Assembly (NCBI GenBank): GCA_004010535.1 | Contig: RQYE01000004.1 | Location: 62,001 to 126,000, forward strand | Reading direction: 5' to 3' | Source: Coriobacteriales bacterium OH1046 | GTDB lineage: Bacteria > Actinomycetota > Coriobacteriia > Coriobacteriales > Atopobiaceae | Length of the DNA stretch: 64,000 nt | Shown here: positions 16,703 through 25,476 of the stretch, piece after piece | Numbering within the stretch: the first letter of the stretch is position 1 | Layout: each line of letters begins with the position of its first letter | Translations under genes and position numbers: made by a program | Notes under the pieces: generated by a model | What the model saw: the letters and a program-made list of their open reading frames with translations, nothing else | Told to the model about the DNA's origin: nothing | Databases searched by the model: none

Positions 16703-17887
16703 TCATACATTGCCCTGCTCAGATAGGCGCGCATGGTCGGAGACGACCACCGTGTGGCTGTAATGGCTATGCGGGAACGCATCCCACTCCCTCTGGACGT
16801 GCATGAAGAACAGGAACGTCGCCACGGGGATCGCCAGACTCGCCGCGATCATGAGCACCCTGTACCATAGCTCCATATCCTCGGCGAAAAGAACCACGAC
16901 GAAGGCGGCCATGGATTCTATGCAGGCGAGCAGCACGATCGGCTCCACGCAGAAGAGAAGGATGTTTCGCCCCAAGAGCTGGACGAACGAAGCGGTCTTC
17001 AACCCATACTCGTCCATCGTGCGCAACTTGAGGATCGCCTGCCCGAGCGTGCGACCCTTCAAGATGGAAGGGATCACCGCAAAATAAAGGAGGAAGAAAC
17101 CCAGCAGGACAAGAGCCGTATGAGCCTTAAGTGCATCCTCGAATACGCTGTTCGCGATACCGAGCGCTGCAGAGCACACCAGCACATCGAGCAGCATCGA
17201 GAAGACCTTGCGCGACAGTGTGACGCTTCTGCCCTTCAGATAGGAGAGCCGGTCGATCTCCTCGCGCGAAGGCAGGAAGCGGACGATCAGCGGCTCCAAC
17301 GCATACCCGAGTCCCGAACCGAGCGTGTTGTTGATGAGGTCATCCATCTCCGTGAACCGGTATGGTTTGGCGTAGAGACCGTAGAGGCCGCTCAACTGCG
17401 TGAGCTCGAAGAAGAGGCTTGCGAGAAAACCTATGAGAAGCGTTTTCCTCAAGCTCAAGCGGAAGTAATAGCGCAGGTAGAAGCCCAGCGGCATCAACAA
17501 CACGATGTTGGCGAGCATCTGGAACATGTCGCCCGAGGTAAGGAATCGCCGCCACGCCTCGCCATTCGCAAACGATTGGGGATCGGAGAACGTGAGGCCC
17601 GACTCGAGCAGCGCCTCATAGAGATCCCGGTAGGGAATCCATCCTATCGGATGCGTCTCCATGGCTGCAACGGTATCGAAATCGGGCATCGGCAGCACGG
17701 TCAGCAGATACGCGCACATGCAGTAGAGGATGAACGAGTAGACGACCATGACGTGCATCACGGCGATGCCGCCGTAGCGGCGGTAATTGAAGATGATGAA
17801 GGGCAGGGTGAAGAGCACCGCGATGAACGGGAAGACGAGGATCGCCACGATGATCGGCTCGGAATAGAAGCCCAGCATGCTCAGCAC
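16703..17887 (-). CDS. VanZ-RDD fusion membrane protein
   Basis: About 394 residues. The N-terminal half (to ~215) is a VanZ-like domain with four to five hydrophobic helices and the typical NIVLLMPLGFYLRY, FFELTQLSGLYG and DLINNTLGSGLGY. The C-terminal half (~225-370) is an RDD domain with RKVFSMLLDVLV and the RTLGQAILKLR loop. VanZ proteins give low-level teicoplanin resistance in some species; VanZ-RDD fusions are common in Coriobacteriia and their role is not known. GTG at 17887 has GAAGGAG at 9 bases; ATG at 17878 is the alternative. Confidence 0.85.
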   Translation of the reverse strand: MLSMLGFYSEPIIVAILVFPFIAVLFTLPFIIFNYRRYGGIAVMHVMVVYSFILYCMCAYLLTVLPMPDFDTVAAMETHPIGWIPYRDLYEALLESGLTFSDPQSFANGEAWRRFLTSGDMFQMLANIVLLMPLGFYLRYYFRLSLRKTLLIGFLASLFFELTQLSGLYGLYAKPYRFTEMDDLINNTLGSGLGYALEPLIVRFLPSREEIDRLSYLKGRSVTLSRKVFSMLLDVLVCSAALGIANSVFEDALKAHTALVLLGFFLLYFAVIPSILKGRTLGQAILKLRTMDEYGLKTASFVQLLGRNILLFCVEPIVLLACIESMAAFVVVLFAEDMELWYRVLMIAASLAIPVATFLFFMHVQREWDAFPHSHYSHTVVVSDHARLSEQGNV

Positions 17888-18006
17888 GGAACAGCACTCC
17901 TTCGGCTTGTGGGGATGGCGTGGCCTGCGCCACCACACCATGGTAGGTTACCGATTGCGCCGGCTCAATTGCCGCAGAAGATCCCGTCCTTACATATCTG
18001 TAAGGA

Positions 18007-19158
18007 TCACCTGCCAAGGCGCCCAGAGGGCTGGCCGGACTGCAGGGCGATGGCGGCACTGCCGCTCTCGTGCCACGCGATGAGGTAGTCCACCACGAGG
18101 CCGTAGGATTTGACACCGGACTCCTCGCCGAAGCTGCGGAGATAGCCGTCATTGACCGCCGTGCCCACCTCCTCGAAGGGACCTTCGTAGGCGTCGTAAT
18201 GGGCGCGCGTGGCCGCACGATCCGAGAATACCAGGACAGCCCCCTCATAGAGGTCGCTGGCGGCAATCTCCTCGAGCAGCTCTTGGGCACATTCGGGACT
18301 CGCAGCATAGAGGGCATCGAAGCAGTAGACGAACGCGTGGTAGTAGCCGGAGTAGATGAAGCGCGCATCGTCGCTCGCCTCGCAGGCGAGGAATGCGGCG
18401 AAATTGGCCTCCTCCTCGCTCGCGATGGCCAGCCGATGGGCCGCCTCATGGCACATCGTGAAAGGCCGGTCGGCATCGGCGCAGTTGAGCGGCACGGCAG
18501 GCTCGCCCGTGGGTGCCCAGAAGATACCGATATGCCCGCTGTAGAGCAGGGGTTCTCCCCATGCCAGCAGCGCCTTCACGGGGGAATGCGACCCGTAGAA
18601 GATATCGTGGCGTTCCTCGAGGACGGCATACGAGGAGCCTGCGATGCTCGCGATCTCGAAGAAATCCTGGCGCACGAGACGGCCTTCTGCGTCACGTGGG
18701 ACGAGCGGGGCCGATCGCGCGGCCTGCTCGAGGTAGAAAGCTGTGGCATCGGCAAGCTCGTCGATCGTGCTCTCGCGCGTATCAAGTCCTATCTCCTGGG
18801 CAAGCGGCGGAGCATAATGGTTGAGCGCCCAGCCGCCCACAAAGGAGAAGAGCGTTGCGGAAAGCGCGAGAGCGACAAGCGAGAGCCAGAGCGCGAAGCC
18901 GCATCGCTTGAAGATGCAGCGTACGAGCGCGATGAGTGCGGCCACGGCGAGCACGAGCACGCCGATATCCCACAGCGCGAACGGCACGATACCCGTAACA
19001 CCTGCCAAGAGCGCGATCCACGCCTTGGAGAAGTTCCGATACAGGGGGAAGAGCGCATCGCTGAACTGCGCGAACAGCCACATGAGCGCGGGGCAGGCCG
19101 CAAGCAGGACCCCCGCGATGATGAAGCATATGCGTGCGGGCGATCTCTTCTCGTCCAT
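18007..19158 (-). CDS. DUF3810 membrane-anchored putative zinc peptidase
   Basis: A 383-residue protein with three N-terminal membrane helices (CFIIAGVLLAACPALMWLF; the ALLAGVTGIVPF region; ALWLSLVALALSATLF) and a large outer domain. The motif HEAAHRLAIASEEEANF is a gluzincin-type HExxH followed by a downstream Glu, so metallopeptidase activity is likely. That fits the DUF3810 family. SGYYHAFVYCFDALY and GTAVNDGYLRSFG are other family blocks. No substrate is known. The start at MDEKRS lacks a close ribosome site. Confidence 0.85.
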   Translation of the reverse strand: MDEKRSPARICFIIAGVLLAACPALMWLFAQFSDALFPLYRNFSKAWIALLAGVTGIVPFALWDIGVLVLAVAALIALVRCIFKRCGFALWLSLVALALSATLFSFVGGWALNHYAPPLAQEIGLDTRESTIDELADATAFYLEQAARSAPLVPRDAEGRLVRQDFFEIASIAGSSYAVLEERHDIFYGSHSPVKALLAWGEPLLYSGHIGIFWAPTGEPAVPLNCADADRPFTMCHEAAHRLAIASEEEANFAAFLACEASDDARFIYSGYYHAFVYCFDALYAASPECAQELLEEIAASDLYEGAVLVFSDRAATRAHYDAYEGPFEEVGTAVNDGYLRSFGEESGVKSYGLVVDYLIAWHESGSAAIALQSGQPSGRLGR

Positions 19159-19275
19159 AGGGCCGATCCCTGCCTCCAAACCTTCACTGAGGGGATTGTA
19201 CCGCTCCGCACCCAAGGCTAGCCGGACCGATCCCATGAGAGTCGTGTGCGAGGAGATCAATCGTTTGCTTATCGC

Positions 19276-19304
19276 TTTATCTAATCTGGTCTATTTGTTA
19301 TAGT
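19276..19304 (+). promoter_or_regulatory. Candidate promoter of the GntR/DUF1648 operon
   Basis: TATAGT (19299-19304) with TTTATC 17 bases upstream, in an AT-rich stretch 27 bases before the GntR start. Around it lies an imperfect dyad (CTAT...ATAG, 19291-19314), a plausible self-operator for a YtrA-type GntR repressor. Confidence 0.45.
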
Positions 19305-19330
19305 ACATATATAGCAGATTGGAGCACGCA

Positions 19331-19744
19331 ATGCTGATCGACATCGATAACGCCTCAGAAGAGCCGATCTATCGGCAGATCCGCACCCAAATCATCTCTG
19401 CCGCCGCTACGGGAGAGCTCGCTCCCGGCGATACCCTCCCCAGCGTGCGTTCGCTTGCCGGCGACCTCGGCGTGAACATGCACACCGTGAACAAAGCCTA
19501 TGCAGTCCTGCGCGATGAGGGTTACGTGTCCATGTTCGGCAGGAGCGGCGCGACCGTCGCGGATCCGACACGCACGATGAGCGCGGCCAAAGCACAGGAG
19601 CATCGCGATCGCATCGCCTCGGAGCTTGCGCGCCTCGCCCTCGAGTTCAAGGCGCGCGGAGGCTCGCGTGCGGAGTTCCTCGAGCTTGCGGGTATGCAGG
19701 CAGACAGGGTATTCCCCAACGACGGAGAGGGAGATCGGAAATGA
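19331..19744 (+). CDS. GntR-family regulator, YtrA subfamily
   Basis: A 137-residue regulator with the usual opening EEPIYRQIRTQIISA, the winged helix-turn-helix LPSVRSLAGDLGVNMHTVNK and a short C-terminal helix, as in the YtrA subgroup. These proteins repress transporter or cell-envelope stress operons that contain their own gene. The stop overlaps the next start (ATGA at 19741), so the DUF1648 membrane protein is its likely co-transcribed partner. GGAGC lies 6 bases before the ATG. Confidence 0.9.
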   Translation: MLIDIDNASEEPIYRQIRTQIISAAATGELAPGDTLPSVRSLAGDLGVNMHTVNKAYAVLRDEGYVSMFGRSGATVADPTRTMSAAKAQEHRDRIASELARLALEFKARGGSRAEFLELAGMQADRVFPNDGEGDRK

Positions 19745-20847
19745 CCGGCACCATCGTCACCTTGATCCTGCTCGTGGCGCTTGAGAGCGCCATCCTTGCA
19801 GCCACGCCCTTCCTCATGCCGCCAACCGAGTGCTTCACGGTAACGGTGCCGCCCTCCGCCAAGGCAGACCTGCGGGTGAGGGCGCTCTATCGCAGCTACG
19901 CTCTCATCATGGCCGCGCTCGCCGCCATCGGCATACTCGCCATGGCCATCGCACTGCCGCGAGCCGACGAAGGCACGGCCACCGTGACCGTCACCGCTGC
20001 GACGCTCCTTCCCATCGTCGCATCCTTCGCGCTTATGCTGTCTGCCCGCGCTCGCGTCCGAGCGCTCAAGCGGGCCGAGGGCTGGACGGCAGAAACCGCC
20101 CGATCGGCTGCCGTCGTAGCGGATGCCTCGATCCCCCAACCCATCCCGCTCGCGTGGGAGCTGCTCCATCTGATCTTGGTCGCAGTGCTTGCCGCCTATG
20201 CGCTGCTCTCCTACGATCGTCTGCCAGCATTGATCCCCCTGCATGCGAGCTTCGATGGAACGGTCGACAGCTACGCCGAGAAGAGCTTGGGCACGGTGCT
20301 CTTCCCCGCCCTCATGGCTGCGTTCATGGGCATCGTGTTCGCCTTCGTCCACTGGGGAATCCTGCGGTCGAAACGTCCGGTCGATCCAGCCGCGCCTATG
20401 ACATCGGCACTCGCCTATGGGCGGTTCGCCCGCACGCAGAGCATCGTGATGCTCGTGGGCGGTCTTGCGCTCAGCGCCTGCACGGGCACCATGTTCTTCC
20501 TATCTACCATAGGGTCCGTCTCGCTCGGAACTGCAGGGATCATCACCGCCATCGCAGTGCTGGCCTTCGCAGGAGCCGAGATCTGGGTGGCCGTCCGTCT
20601 CGGGCAATCCGGCGGTCGTCTCGCAGCCGAGCTCAGGGTCGGCGACGAGCTCGCCCATGACGAGGACTCCCATTGGAAGCTGGGTTCGTTCTACGTCAAC
20701 CCCGATGATCCGAGCATCTTCGTGCCCAAGCGCTTCGGCGTGGGTTGGACCACGAACTTCGGCAGGCCGGCGACATGGTTGCTCATCGCCCTGTTCGTCG
20801 CGCTCACCGTCGGCTTCATCTTTGCCGTGGACGCGCTCATGGGATAG
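19741..20847 (+). CDS. DUF1648 / DUF5808 membrane protein
   Basis: A 368-residue protein with about eight hydrophobic helices. The DUF1648 core (YDRLPALIPLHASFDGTVDS) lies mid-protein and the C-terminal DUF5808 motif (HWKLGSFYVNPDDPSIFVPK) follows before a last helix. Such proteins (SdpI-like relatives) are often encoded with YtrA-type GntR or ArsR repressors and may sense or resist membrane-active toxins. Here the start is coupled to the GntR stop. No direct evidence of substrate. Confidence 0.85.
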   Translation: MTGTIVTLILLVALESAILAATPFLMPPTECFTVTVPPSAKADLRVRALYRSYALIMAALAAIGILAMAIALPRADEGTATVTVTAATLLPIVASFALMLSARARVRALKRAEGWTAETARSAAVVADASIPQPIPLAWELLHLILVAVLAAYALLSYDRLPALIPLHASFDGTVDSYAEKSLGTVLFPALMAAFMGIVFAFVHWGILRSKRPVDPAAPMTSALAYGRFARTQSIVMLVGGLALSACTGTMFFLSTIGSVSLGTAGIITAIAVLAFAGAEIWVAVRLGQSGGRLAAELRVGDELAHDEDSHWKLGSFYVNPDDPSIFVPKRFGVGWTTNFGRPATWLLIALFVALTVGFIFAVDALMG

Positions 20848-20868
20848 GGACGGCTCCAAGAGCGGGCT

Positions 20869-20897
20869 ATCATCCCCTGTTCATATACCAGATGCGC
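20869..20897. repeat. Left 29-bp direct repeat of the AbiE island (attachment-site-like)
   Basis: Identical over 29 bases to 22669-22697, which is the 3' end and stop codon of coaX. This copy is orphaned, lying 21 bases after the DUF1648 stop. Bases beyond both ends differ between the two copies. Confidence 0.9.
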
Positions 20898-20999
20898 CAT
20901 CATATTTTGGTCATCAGCAGCTCTATGCGATCTCTGACCTTGATGCGGTCTAAGACGAAATGGCACAGGAACCACAGGGGCGATTGATAGTGGGCAACG

Positions 21000-21989
21000 C
21001 TAATTTATGAGCGTCTCGAGTTCGGCCATGTAAGCCACGACATCATCGAAGGCGGGTACCTCGCCGAAGATCATCGGACGCATCGCATCGTAGTCTGCTT
21101 GGAGTTCGGAGAGCCGTGCTTTCTGCGGGGAGAGTCTCAGCGTGCCGGGCTTGGCTTCGGCCAACTTCGCCCAAGGCGTACGATAGAATTTTTCCTTGAA
21201 GGCGACAACGTGCGCCAAGAGGCCGGGCTGGGCTATGGCACGTTCGGCAACCTCCGAGTGCCCCAGTCGATACATATCGTAATAGTGGCGCGCGTAGCGC
21301 CGGGGCATGCCCTTGCTGTCGGGTCGGTTCGCTTCTTGGTGCAGTATGGTCGCTTTCTCCCAGAAGCTGCGCTCTGGCACGGCGGTGATTGCAGTCGTTG
21401 TCGGGTCAGAGAAGAGCTGCGGATACGGTTCGGACAAATACGGGGAGATCGTAGCTGGAGCCGAAGGCGACCAAGCGGCGAGCGGGCCGATTTCAAGTTT
21501 CACCACATCAAGTGTCGCCTCGGATGAGAAGAGCCTTGGATAGGCGAACAGCACTGTCTCCTCCTCTCCACCCATACGCACGTCGGCCTCGCTTCCCAGC
21601 TCCTCAGAAAGGCCGGCCTTGAGCGATGGGGCGAAGACGCCTGCGAGATAGGCGTTTGTGCGCTCGACAGCCTGAAGCTTGAACTTGTCCTGCTTGCTAT
21701 TCGACCGCGCTTCCCACGGCTCATCTATGCCATACCCGATGAGTCGCCAGTCTAGGATGAGATCGATATCCTCCGAGAAGCGCTCGATGATGCGGTAAGC
21801 CTTGGAGAGACTCGTACCACCTTTGAAGATGATCGATCCTGCGAACTCGCTACGGTGGAACAGGTAGTTAAGCAGGTAGCACACCCACAGATCCTTCTCG
21901 ATGATAGCTTCCGAAAGGCCCATCTCAGATGCACCCAACTCGATGAGTGCGGCCCGCTCATCATCCGGCATGGTGACGACGTTCAGCAT
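21000..21989 (-). CDS. AbiEii-type nucleotidyltransferase toxin
   Basis: A 329-residue toxin of the AbiEii/AbiGii nucleotidyltransferase family. Visible are the FKGGTSLSKAY active-site loop (GS motif region), the FSEDIDLILDW acidic motif that supplies the catalytic Asp residues, and the later RYARHYYDMYRLG and FKEKFYRTPW blocks. In known AbiE systems (type IV) the toxin adds nucleotides to tRNA or otherwise blocks growth after phage infection. The chosen ATG at 21989 overlaps the antitoxin stop by seven bases; a start 14 codons earlier also exists. Confidence 0.88.
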   Translation of the reverse strand: MLNVVTMPDDERAALIELGASEMGLSEAIIEKDLWVCYLLNYLFHRSEFAGSIIFKGGTSLSKAYRIIERFSEDIDLILDWRLIGYGIDEPWEARSNSKQDKFKLQAVERTNAYLAGVFAPSLKAGLSEELGSEADVRMGGEEETVLFAYPRLFSSEATLDVVKLEIGPLAAWSPSAPATISPYLSEPYPQLFSDPTTTAITAVPERSFWEKATILHQEANRPDSKGMPRRYARHYYDMYRLGHSEVAERAIAQPGLLAHVVAFKEKFYRTPWAKLAEAKPGTLRLSPQKARLSELQADYDAMRPMIFGEVPAFDDVVAYMAELETLIN

Positions 21990-22606
21990 CCCTTGGCCTC
22001 TCTCATCTTCTTCGCGAACTCGAAAATCCATGCCGTCGATCCACGCGTCTCATCGTAGAACGTGTCGATCTCGTCGGTAGACAGACGCTCTGCGACCCGG
22101 TGCACCACCTGATCGTCAACGGCATCCTTGCCGAGCGCCTTGAGTGCTTGGATGACAAGGCAGGTAAGCGGCGAACAATCGAGCAGGTCGCGATTCGCGC
22201 GGTGCTTCATGACTATCTTGAACCTACCGTACCCATAGCTCTTGTACGGTCCACTGCTGACGTACTCGTAGACTGCGGGAACCTGTACGTCGAGGCCTAA
22301 GCGATTGAGCGCGGCATCGCCCGAAGGGACGATTATCCACCTGTTGTTACGCGCGATGGCATGTGCGATGGCGTCGGGAGAGGGCGGGACGTCGACACCG
22401 AGTGCATTAACGTGCTTGGGCTTTGCGTACACACCGCGCATAGCGCGCATGATGTCGCCGCGCCGCGCCATGCGCGAAAGCACGGCGTTGGTGTTGTCGA
22501 CACTAGCGATGTCGTGGAAGTCCGAAGGCACGAAAACCGTTCCTGACTCGGCTTCTGCGATCCGCTGCTCTATCTCGCGTGCTGTGGACAAAAGTACCTT
22601 CCTCAT
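21983..22606 (-). CDS. AbiEi-like antitoxin / DUF6088 winged-helix protein
   Basis: A 207-residue protein: an N-terminal winged helix (VLSRMARRGDIMRAMRGVYA) and a C-terminal domain with IVPSGDAALNRLGLDVQVP and CSPLTCLVIQALKALG, typical of DUF6088/AbiEi antitoxins. These repress their own promoter and counter AbiEii. The start has no ribosome site. A TATACT -10-like hexamer ends about 14 bases before it, and a TGTCA...TGACA dyad (22611-22640) spans that hexamer, so the message may be nearly leaderless and autoregulated. Confidence 0.82.
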   Translation of the reverse strand: MRKVLLSTAREIEQRIAEAESGTVFVPSDFHDIASVDNTNAVLSRMARRGDIMRAMRGVYAKPKHVNALGVDVPPSPDAIAHAIARNNRWIIVPSGDAALNRLGLDVQVPAVYEYVSSGPYKSYGYGRFKIVMKHRANRDLLDCSPLTCLVIQALKALGKDAVDDQVVHRVAERLSTDEIDTFYDETRGSTAWIFEFAKKMREAKGC

Positions 22607-22668
22607 AATATGTCAGAATTAGTATATATTTTTTATGACACTTAGGCAAGCAGAACATCGCCCGCAAA

Positions 22669-22697
22669 ATCATCCCCTGTTCATATACCAGATGCGC
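22669..22697. repeat. Right 29-bp direct repeat, inside the coaX 3' end
   Basis: Encodes the last residues of CoaX (ARIWYMNRG and stop) on the minus strand and matches 20869-20897 exactly. If excision occurs it should leave one copy and an intact coaX. Confidence 0.9.
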
Positions 22698-23458
22698 GCG
22701 AGGCCGTGCAATGTGAGCCCCTCATCGACGGTTGCCTCGTGGCTGAGCAGCCCTGCAACAAGCTCTGCATTGCTCCCGGTGACGACCACCAAAGCGTTGC
22801 AGCCCAGCTCGTCGAACACCTGGTCGAGGAGGCCGTCGATACGCGCCGCCTCGCCAAACAGCAGACCCGATTGCATGGCCTCATACGTGTTTCTCCCAAT
22901 GGCCGAGGAGGGCGCGCGCAGCTCGACCAAGGGAAGGCGCGCCGCAGCTCTTCCAAGCGCATGCATGCCCAGCATGAGTCCGGGCGCGATTATGCCGCCG
23001 GCAAACGATCCCGTGCCGTCCACAACCTCGATGTTGGTGGTCGTTCCCAAGCTCACGACCACGACAGGCGCACCGTAGCGCTCCTGAGCTGCCGCGACAT
23101 TGGCAACCCGGTCGGCACCGACACCCGACGGGTCATCCTGGCGCATCCGCACCCCGCATCTGAGGCCCGGACCCACCACGAGCGCACGCGTGGCCGCCAT
23201 GCCCGAGAGCGCCCGGGCCCACACGTTGGCGTGAGCCGGCACCACGCACGAGAGGATGGCCCCGTCGGGGGTGCGGTAGCCGCCCAGAATCTCGTCTACG
23301 ACCGAGCATGCCTTCGCACGGGCCTCGTCCTCGGTGATGGCAGCCGGGGTGGCAGCATCCCATGTTCCCAAAAGATCCCCACCCGAAAAGAACCCGAAGC
23401 GTGTGAGGCCATTGCCCACATTGACGGCAAGGACGGTCTTCCCGCTCTGCTCGGCCAT
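22670..23458 (-). CDS. coaX: Type III pantothenate kinase-like protein with two active-site Asp residues replaced
   Basis: A 262-residue ASKHA-fold protein clearly of the CoaX/Baf family: GADRVANVAA, GTTTNIEVVDG, GGIIAPGL and ARLPLVEL are conserved. The phosphate-loop Asp of the usual DVGNT motif is Asn here (AVNVGNGLT), and the Asp of the DxGT motif is Ser (VVVVSLGTTT). The Asp of GADR is kept. In characterised enzymes all three Asp residues matter for catalysis, so kinase activity is in doubt. Start at MAEQSG has GGGGGT upstream. Divergent from the OPT transporter. It could be a regulatory paralogue, with another PanK elsewhere. Confidence 0.85.
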   Translation of the reverse strand: MAEQSGKTVLAVNVGNGLTRFGFFSGGDLLGTWDAATPAAITEDEARAKACSVVDEILGGYRTPDGAILSCVVPAHANVWARALSGMAATRALVVGPGLRCGVRMRQDDPSGVGADRVANVAAAQERYGAPVVVVSLGTTTNIEVVDGTGSFAGGIIAPGLMLGMHALGRAAARLPLVELRAPSSAIGRNTYEAMQSGLLFGEAARIDGLLDQVFDELGCNALVVVTGSNAELVAGLLSHEATVDEGLTLHGLARIWYMNRG

Positions 23459-23573
23459 ATCGTGTACCCCCAATTCGCCGGCAAGCTCGCGTGTCCGTCT
23501 CAACTATACTGTAACCATCCGAGACGTAACCCGACTCCCCGCCAAGGGGGAGCGGATATGCGAAGGGACGAAC

Positions 23574-25235
23574 ATGGGCATTGAGAACGACGGCCGCTCT
23601 TCCGGGCGCGGGCAGCTGAGCGTGGCGGGCATCATCATCGGCCTCGTAGGCTGCATCATCATCACGGCATCATCGGTCTACACCGCGCTCAAGATGGGAG
23701 CGCTGCCTTGGCCGACCATCTTCACCTCCATCACCTCGCTCGTGCTTCTCCGCGCGTTCGGCCATAGGAGCCTGAACGAGGCCAACGTCACGCAGATCAT
23801 CATGTCTGCCGGCTCCATGGTGGCGGGCGGCCTCGCCTTCACCATCCCGGGCATCTGGATCCTCGGCCTTGCCGATGAGGTCAGCTGGGTCGATATGCTC
23901 CTCGTCGCCCTTGCGGGAACGCTTCTGGGTCTCGTGTGCACCGCCCTCATCCGCAGGCGCCTCGTCGAGGAGTCGAACCTCGAATATCCCATCGGCGTCG
24001 CGGCTGCCGAGACCCTCAACGCGAGCAACGCGGGAGGTGCCACGGGCGCCAAACTCTTCGGCTCCATGGCGCTCGCGGGCCTCTGGAGCGTGGCCCGCGA
24101 TGTGCTGGGCATCATCCCGGCCATGCTCTGCACGCTCCCCATCCCAGGCGTGAGCTTCGGCATCTACAACTCGCCCATGATGCTCTCGGTGGGTTTCCTC
24201 GTGGGCGGCGTTGCAGTCGTATTCTGGTTTGCCGGTGCCCTGCTCGGCAACTTCGGCATCACCGTGGGCGGCACCGCAGCCGGTCTTTGGGACGTTGCCA
24301 CGGCACAGGGCATCGTCTCGAGCCTGGGTATGGGCCTCATGATGGGCTCGGGCCTCGGTGTGGTGGTACGCGACATCCTGCCCCAGTTGGCCGGATACCT
24401 GCGCGGTCGCGAGGGTATGGGGCTCGGCCGCAAAGATCTCCGCAAAGGCGATGCGGGCATCCTCGGCCTGTTCGTCGCCATCGCGGCGCTTCTCATCGGC
24501 CTCGGCCTCGGGCTCGGTCCTGTCGCGACGGTCATCATCGTGGCGCTCAGCTTCGTGACCACCATCATGAGCGCGCAGTCGGTGGGACAGACCGGCATCG
24601 ATCCCATGGAGATCTTCGGCCTCATCGTGCTGCTCGCGGTAGCAGCTACCTGCGATATCGGCCAAGCGAGGCTCTTCTTCGTGGCGGGCATCATCGCCGT
24701 GGCCTGCGGGCTGGGCGGCGACATCATGAGCGATTTCAAGACCGGCCAGATCATAGGGACCGACCCGCGCAAGATGTGGATCGGCCAGGCCATCGGCGCG
24801 CTTCTCGGCACGGTTGTCTCGGTCGCGGTGATGGTCGCCCTCGTGGGCGCCTACGGCACGGGTGCCTTCGGCCCCGGCCAGCTGTTCGTCTCGGCCCAAG
24901 CCTCGGTCGTGGCGACCATGGTCTCGGGCATCCCCAGCGTGCCCTCGTTTGCCATCGGCCTCGCGGCAGGCATCGTCCTCTATTGCCTGGGACTTCCCTC
25001 GATGATGATCGGTCTAGGCGTCTATCTGCCGTTTTACCTGTCGCTCTCGGCATCTCTCGGCGCACTCGCCAAGCTGGCCTACGACAAGCTGCACAAGGAA
25101 GCTGGAAAAGGCCGCGACGCCGAGCTCAGCCACGATGATACCGGTGTCATCGTGGCGTCGGGCTTTTTGGGCGGCGAGTCGATCGTGGGAGTCGTCATCG
25201 CGCTGGTCACGGTGATCGCAGGTCTTACGGGATAG
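23574..25235 (+). CDS. OPT-family oligopeptide/metal-chelate transporter
   Basis: A 554-residue, very hydrophobic protein with about 14 membrane segments. Family marks include SSVYTALKMGALPWP near the N-terminus, NEANVTQIIMSAGSMVAGG, LEYPIGVAAAETLNA, and the late CGLGGDIMSDFKTGQIIGTD with PRKMWIGQ. OPT carriers move small peptides or metal chelates by proton symport. The start (MGIENDG) has AAGGGA 7 bases upstream. A small stem (CTCCCC/GGGGAG, 23535-23552) lies in its leader. Confidence 0.88.
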   Translation: MGIENDGRSSGRGQLSVAGIIIGLVGCIIITASSVYTALKMGALPWPTIFTSITSLVLLRAFGHRSLNEANVTQIIMSAGSMVAGGLAFTIPGIWILGLADEVSWVDMLLVALAGTLLGLVCTALIRRRLVEESNLEYPIGVAAAETLNASNAGGATGAKLFGSMALAGLWSVARDVLGIIPAMLCTLPIPGVSFGIYNSPMMLSVGFLVGGVAVVFWFAGALLGNFGITVGGTAAGLWDVATAQGIVSSLGMGLMMGSGLGVVVRDILPQLAGYLRGREGMGLGRKDLRKGDAGILGLFVAIAALLIGLGLGLGPVATVIIVALSFVTTIMSAQSVGQTGIDPMEIFGLIVLLAVAATCDIGQARLFFVAGIIAVACGLGGDIMSDFKTGQIIGTDPRKMWIGQAIGALLGTVVSVAVMVALVGAYGTGAFGPGQLFVSAQASVVATMVSGIPSVPSFAIGLAAGIVLYCLGLPSMMIGLGVYLPFYLSLSASLGALAKLAYDKLHKEAGKGRDAELSHDDTGVIVASGFLGGESIVGVVIALVTVIAGLTG

Positions 25236-25339
25236 GCGACCTGCGTGGATTCACGGCGGGAACCCGTCTGCAGCGTCCGTGGCATGGGGGACCCTGTGTC
25301 CACGGGATATTGGCACAGGGCAGCCCGGAGAGCCTCTCC

Positions 25340-25425
25340 CACGAACATCCCAACCAAAACGCGAACATGCTGGGGATGATCATGAACATCCCGGGGATGT
25401 TCGTGTCTGTATTGGGATGTTCGTG
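25340..25425. repeat. Nested inverted repeats built from a GAACATCC motif
   Basis: Outer arms CACGAACATCCCAA (25340-25353) and its exact complement (25412-25425) enclose an inner palindrome GAACATCC-CGG-GGATGTTC (25384-25402) and a further GAACAT...GGGGAT copy. The block lies between the convergent OPT and hydrolase genes, so it may end transcription from both sides or form a structured RNA. No T-tract. Confidence 0.65.
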
Positions 25426-25476
25426 CAAGGCGGGCTCTTCGGGTTGTGAGAAGCCGACAAGCACCCCCGCCCCTGC

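Larger units (their letters stand above)
20898..22697. mobile_element. 1.8-kb AbiE toxin-antitoxin island inserted at the coaX 3' end
   Basis: The segment between the direct repeats contains only the AbiEi/AbiEii pair and is AT-richer at its ends. One repeat keeps the coaX C-terminus intact, as when an integrative element uses a gene 3' end as attachment site. There is no integrase, so it would need help in trans, or the repeats could arise from another recombination event. Insertion is inferred from the exact repeat and its position; excision has not been shown. Confidence 0.7.

Noticed and set aside
20898-20999. Integrase or recombinase within the AbiE island
   Set aside because: The two ends hold only ~100 and ~60 non-coding bases; no room for a recombinase gene.
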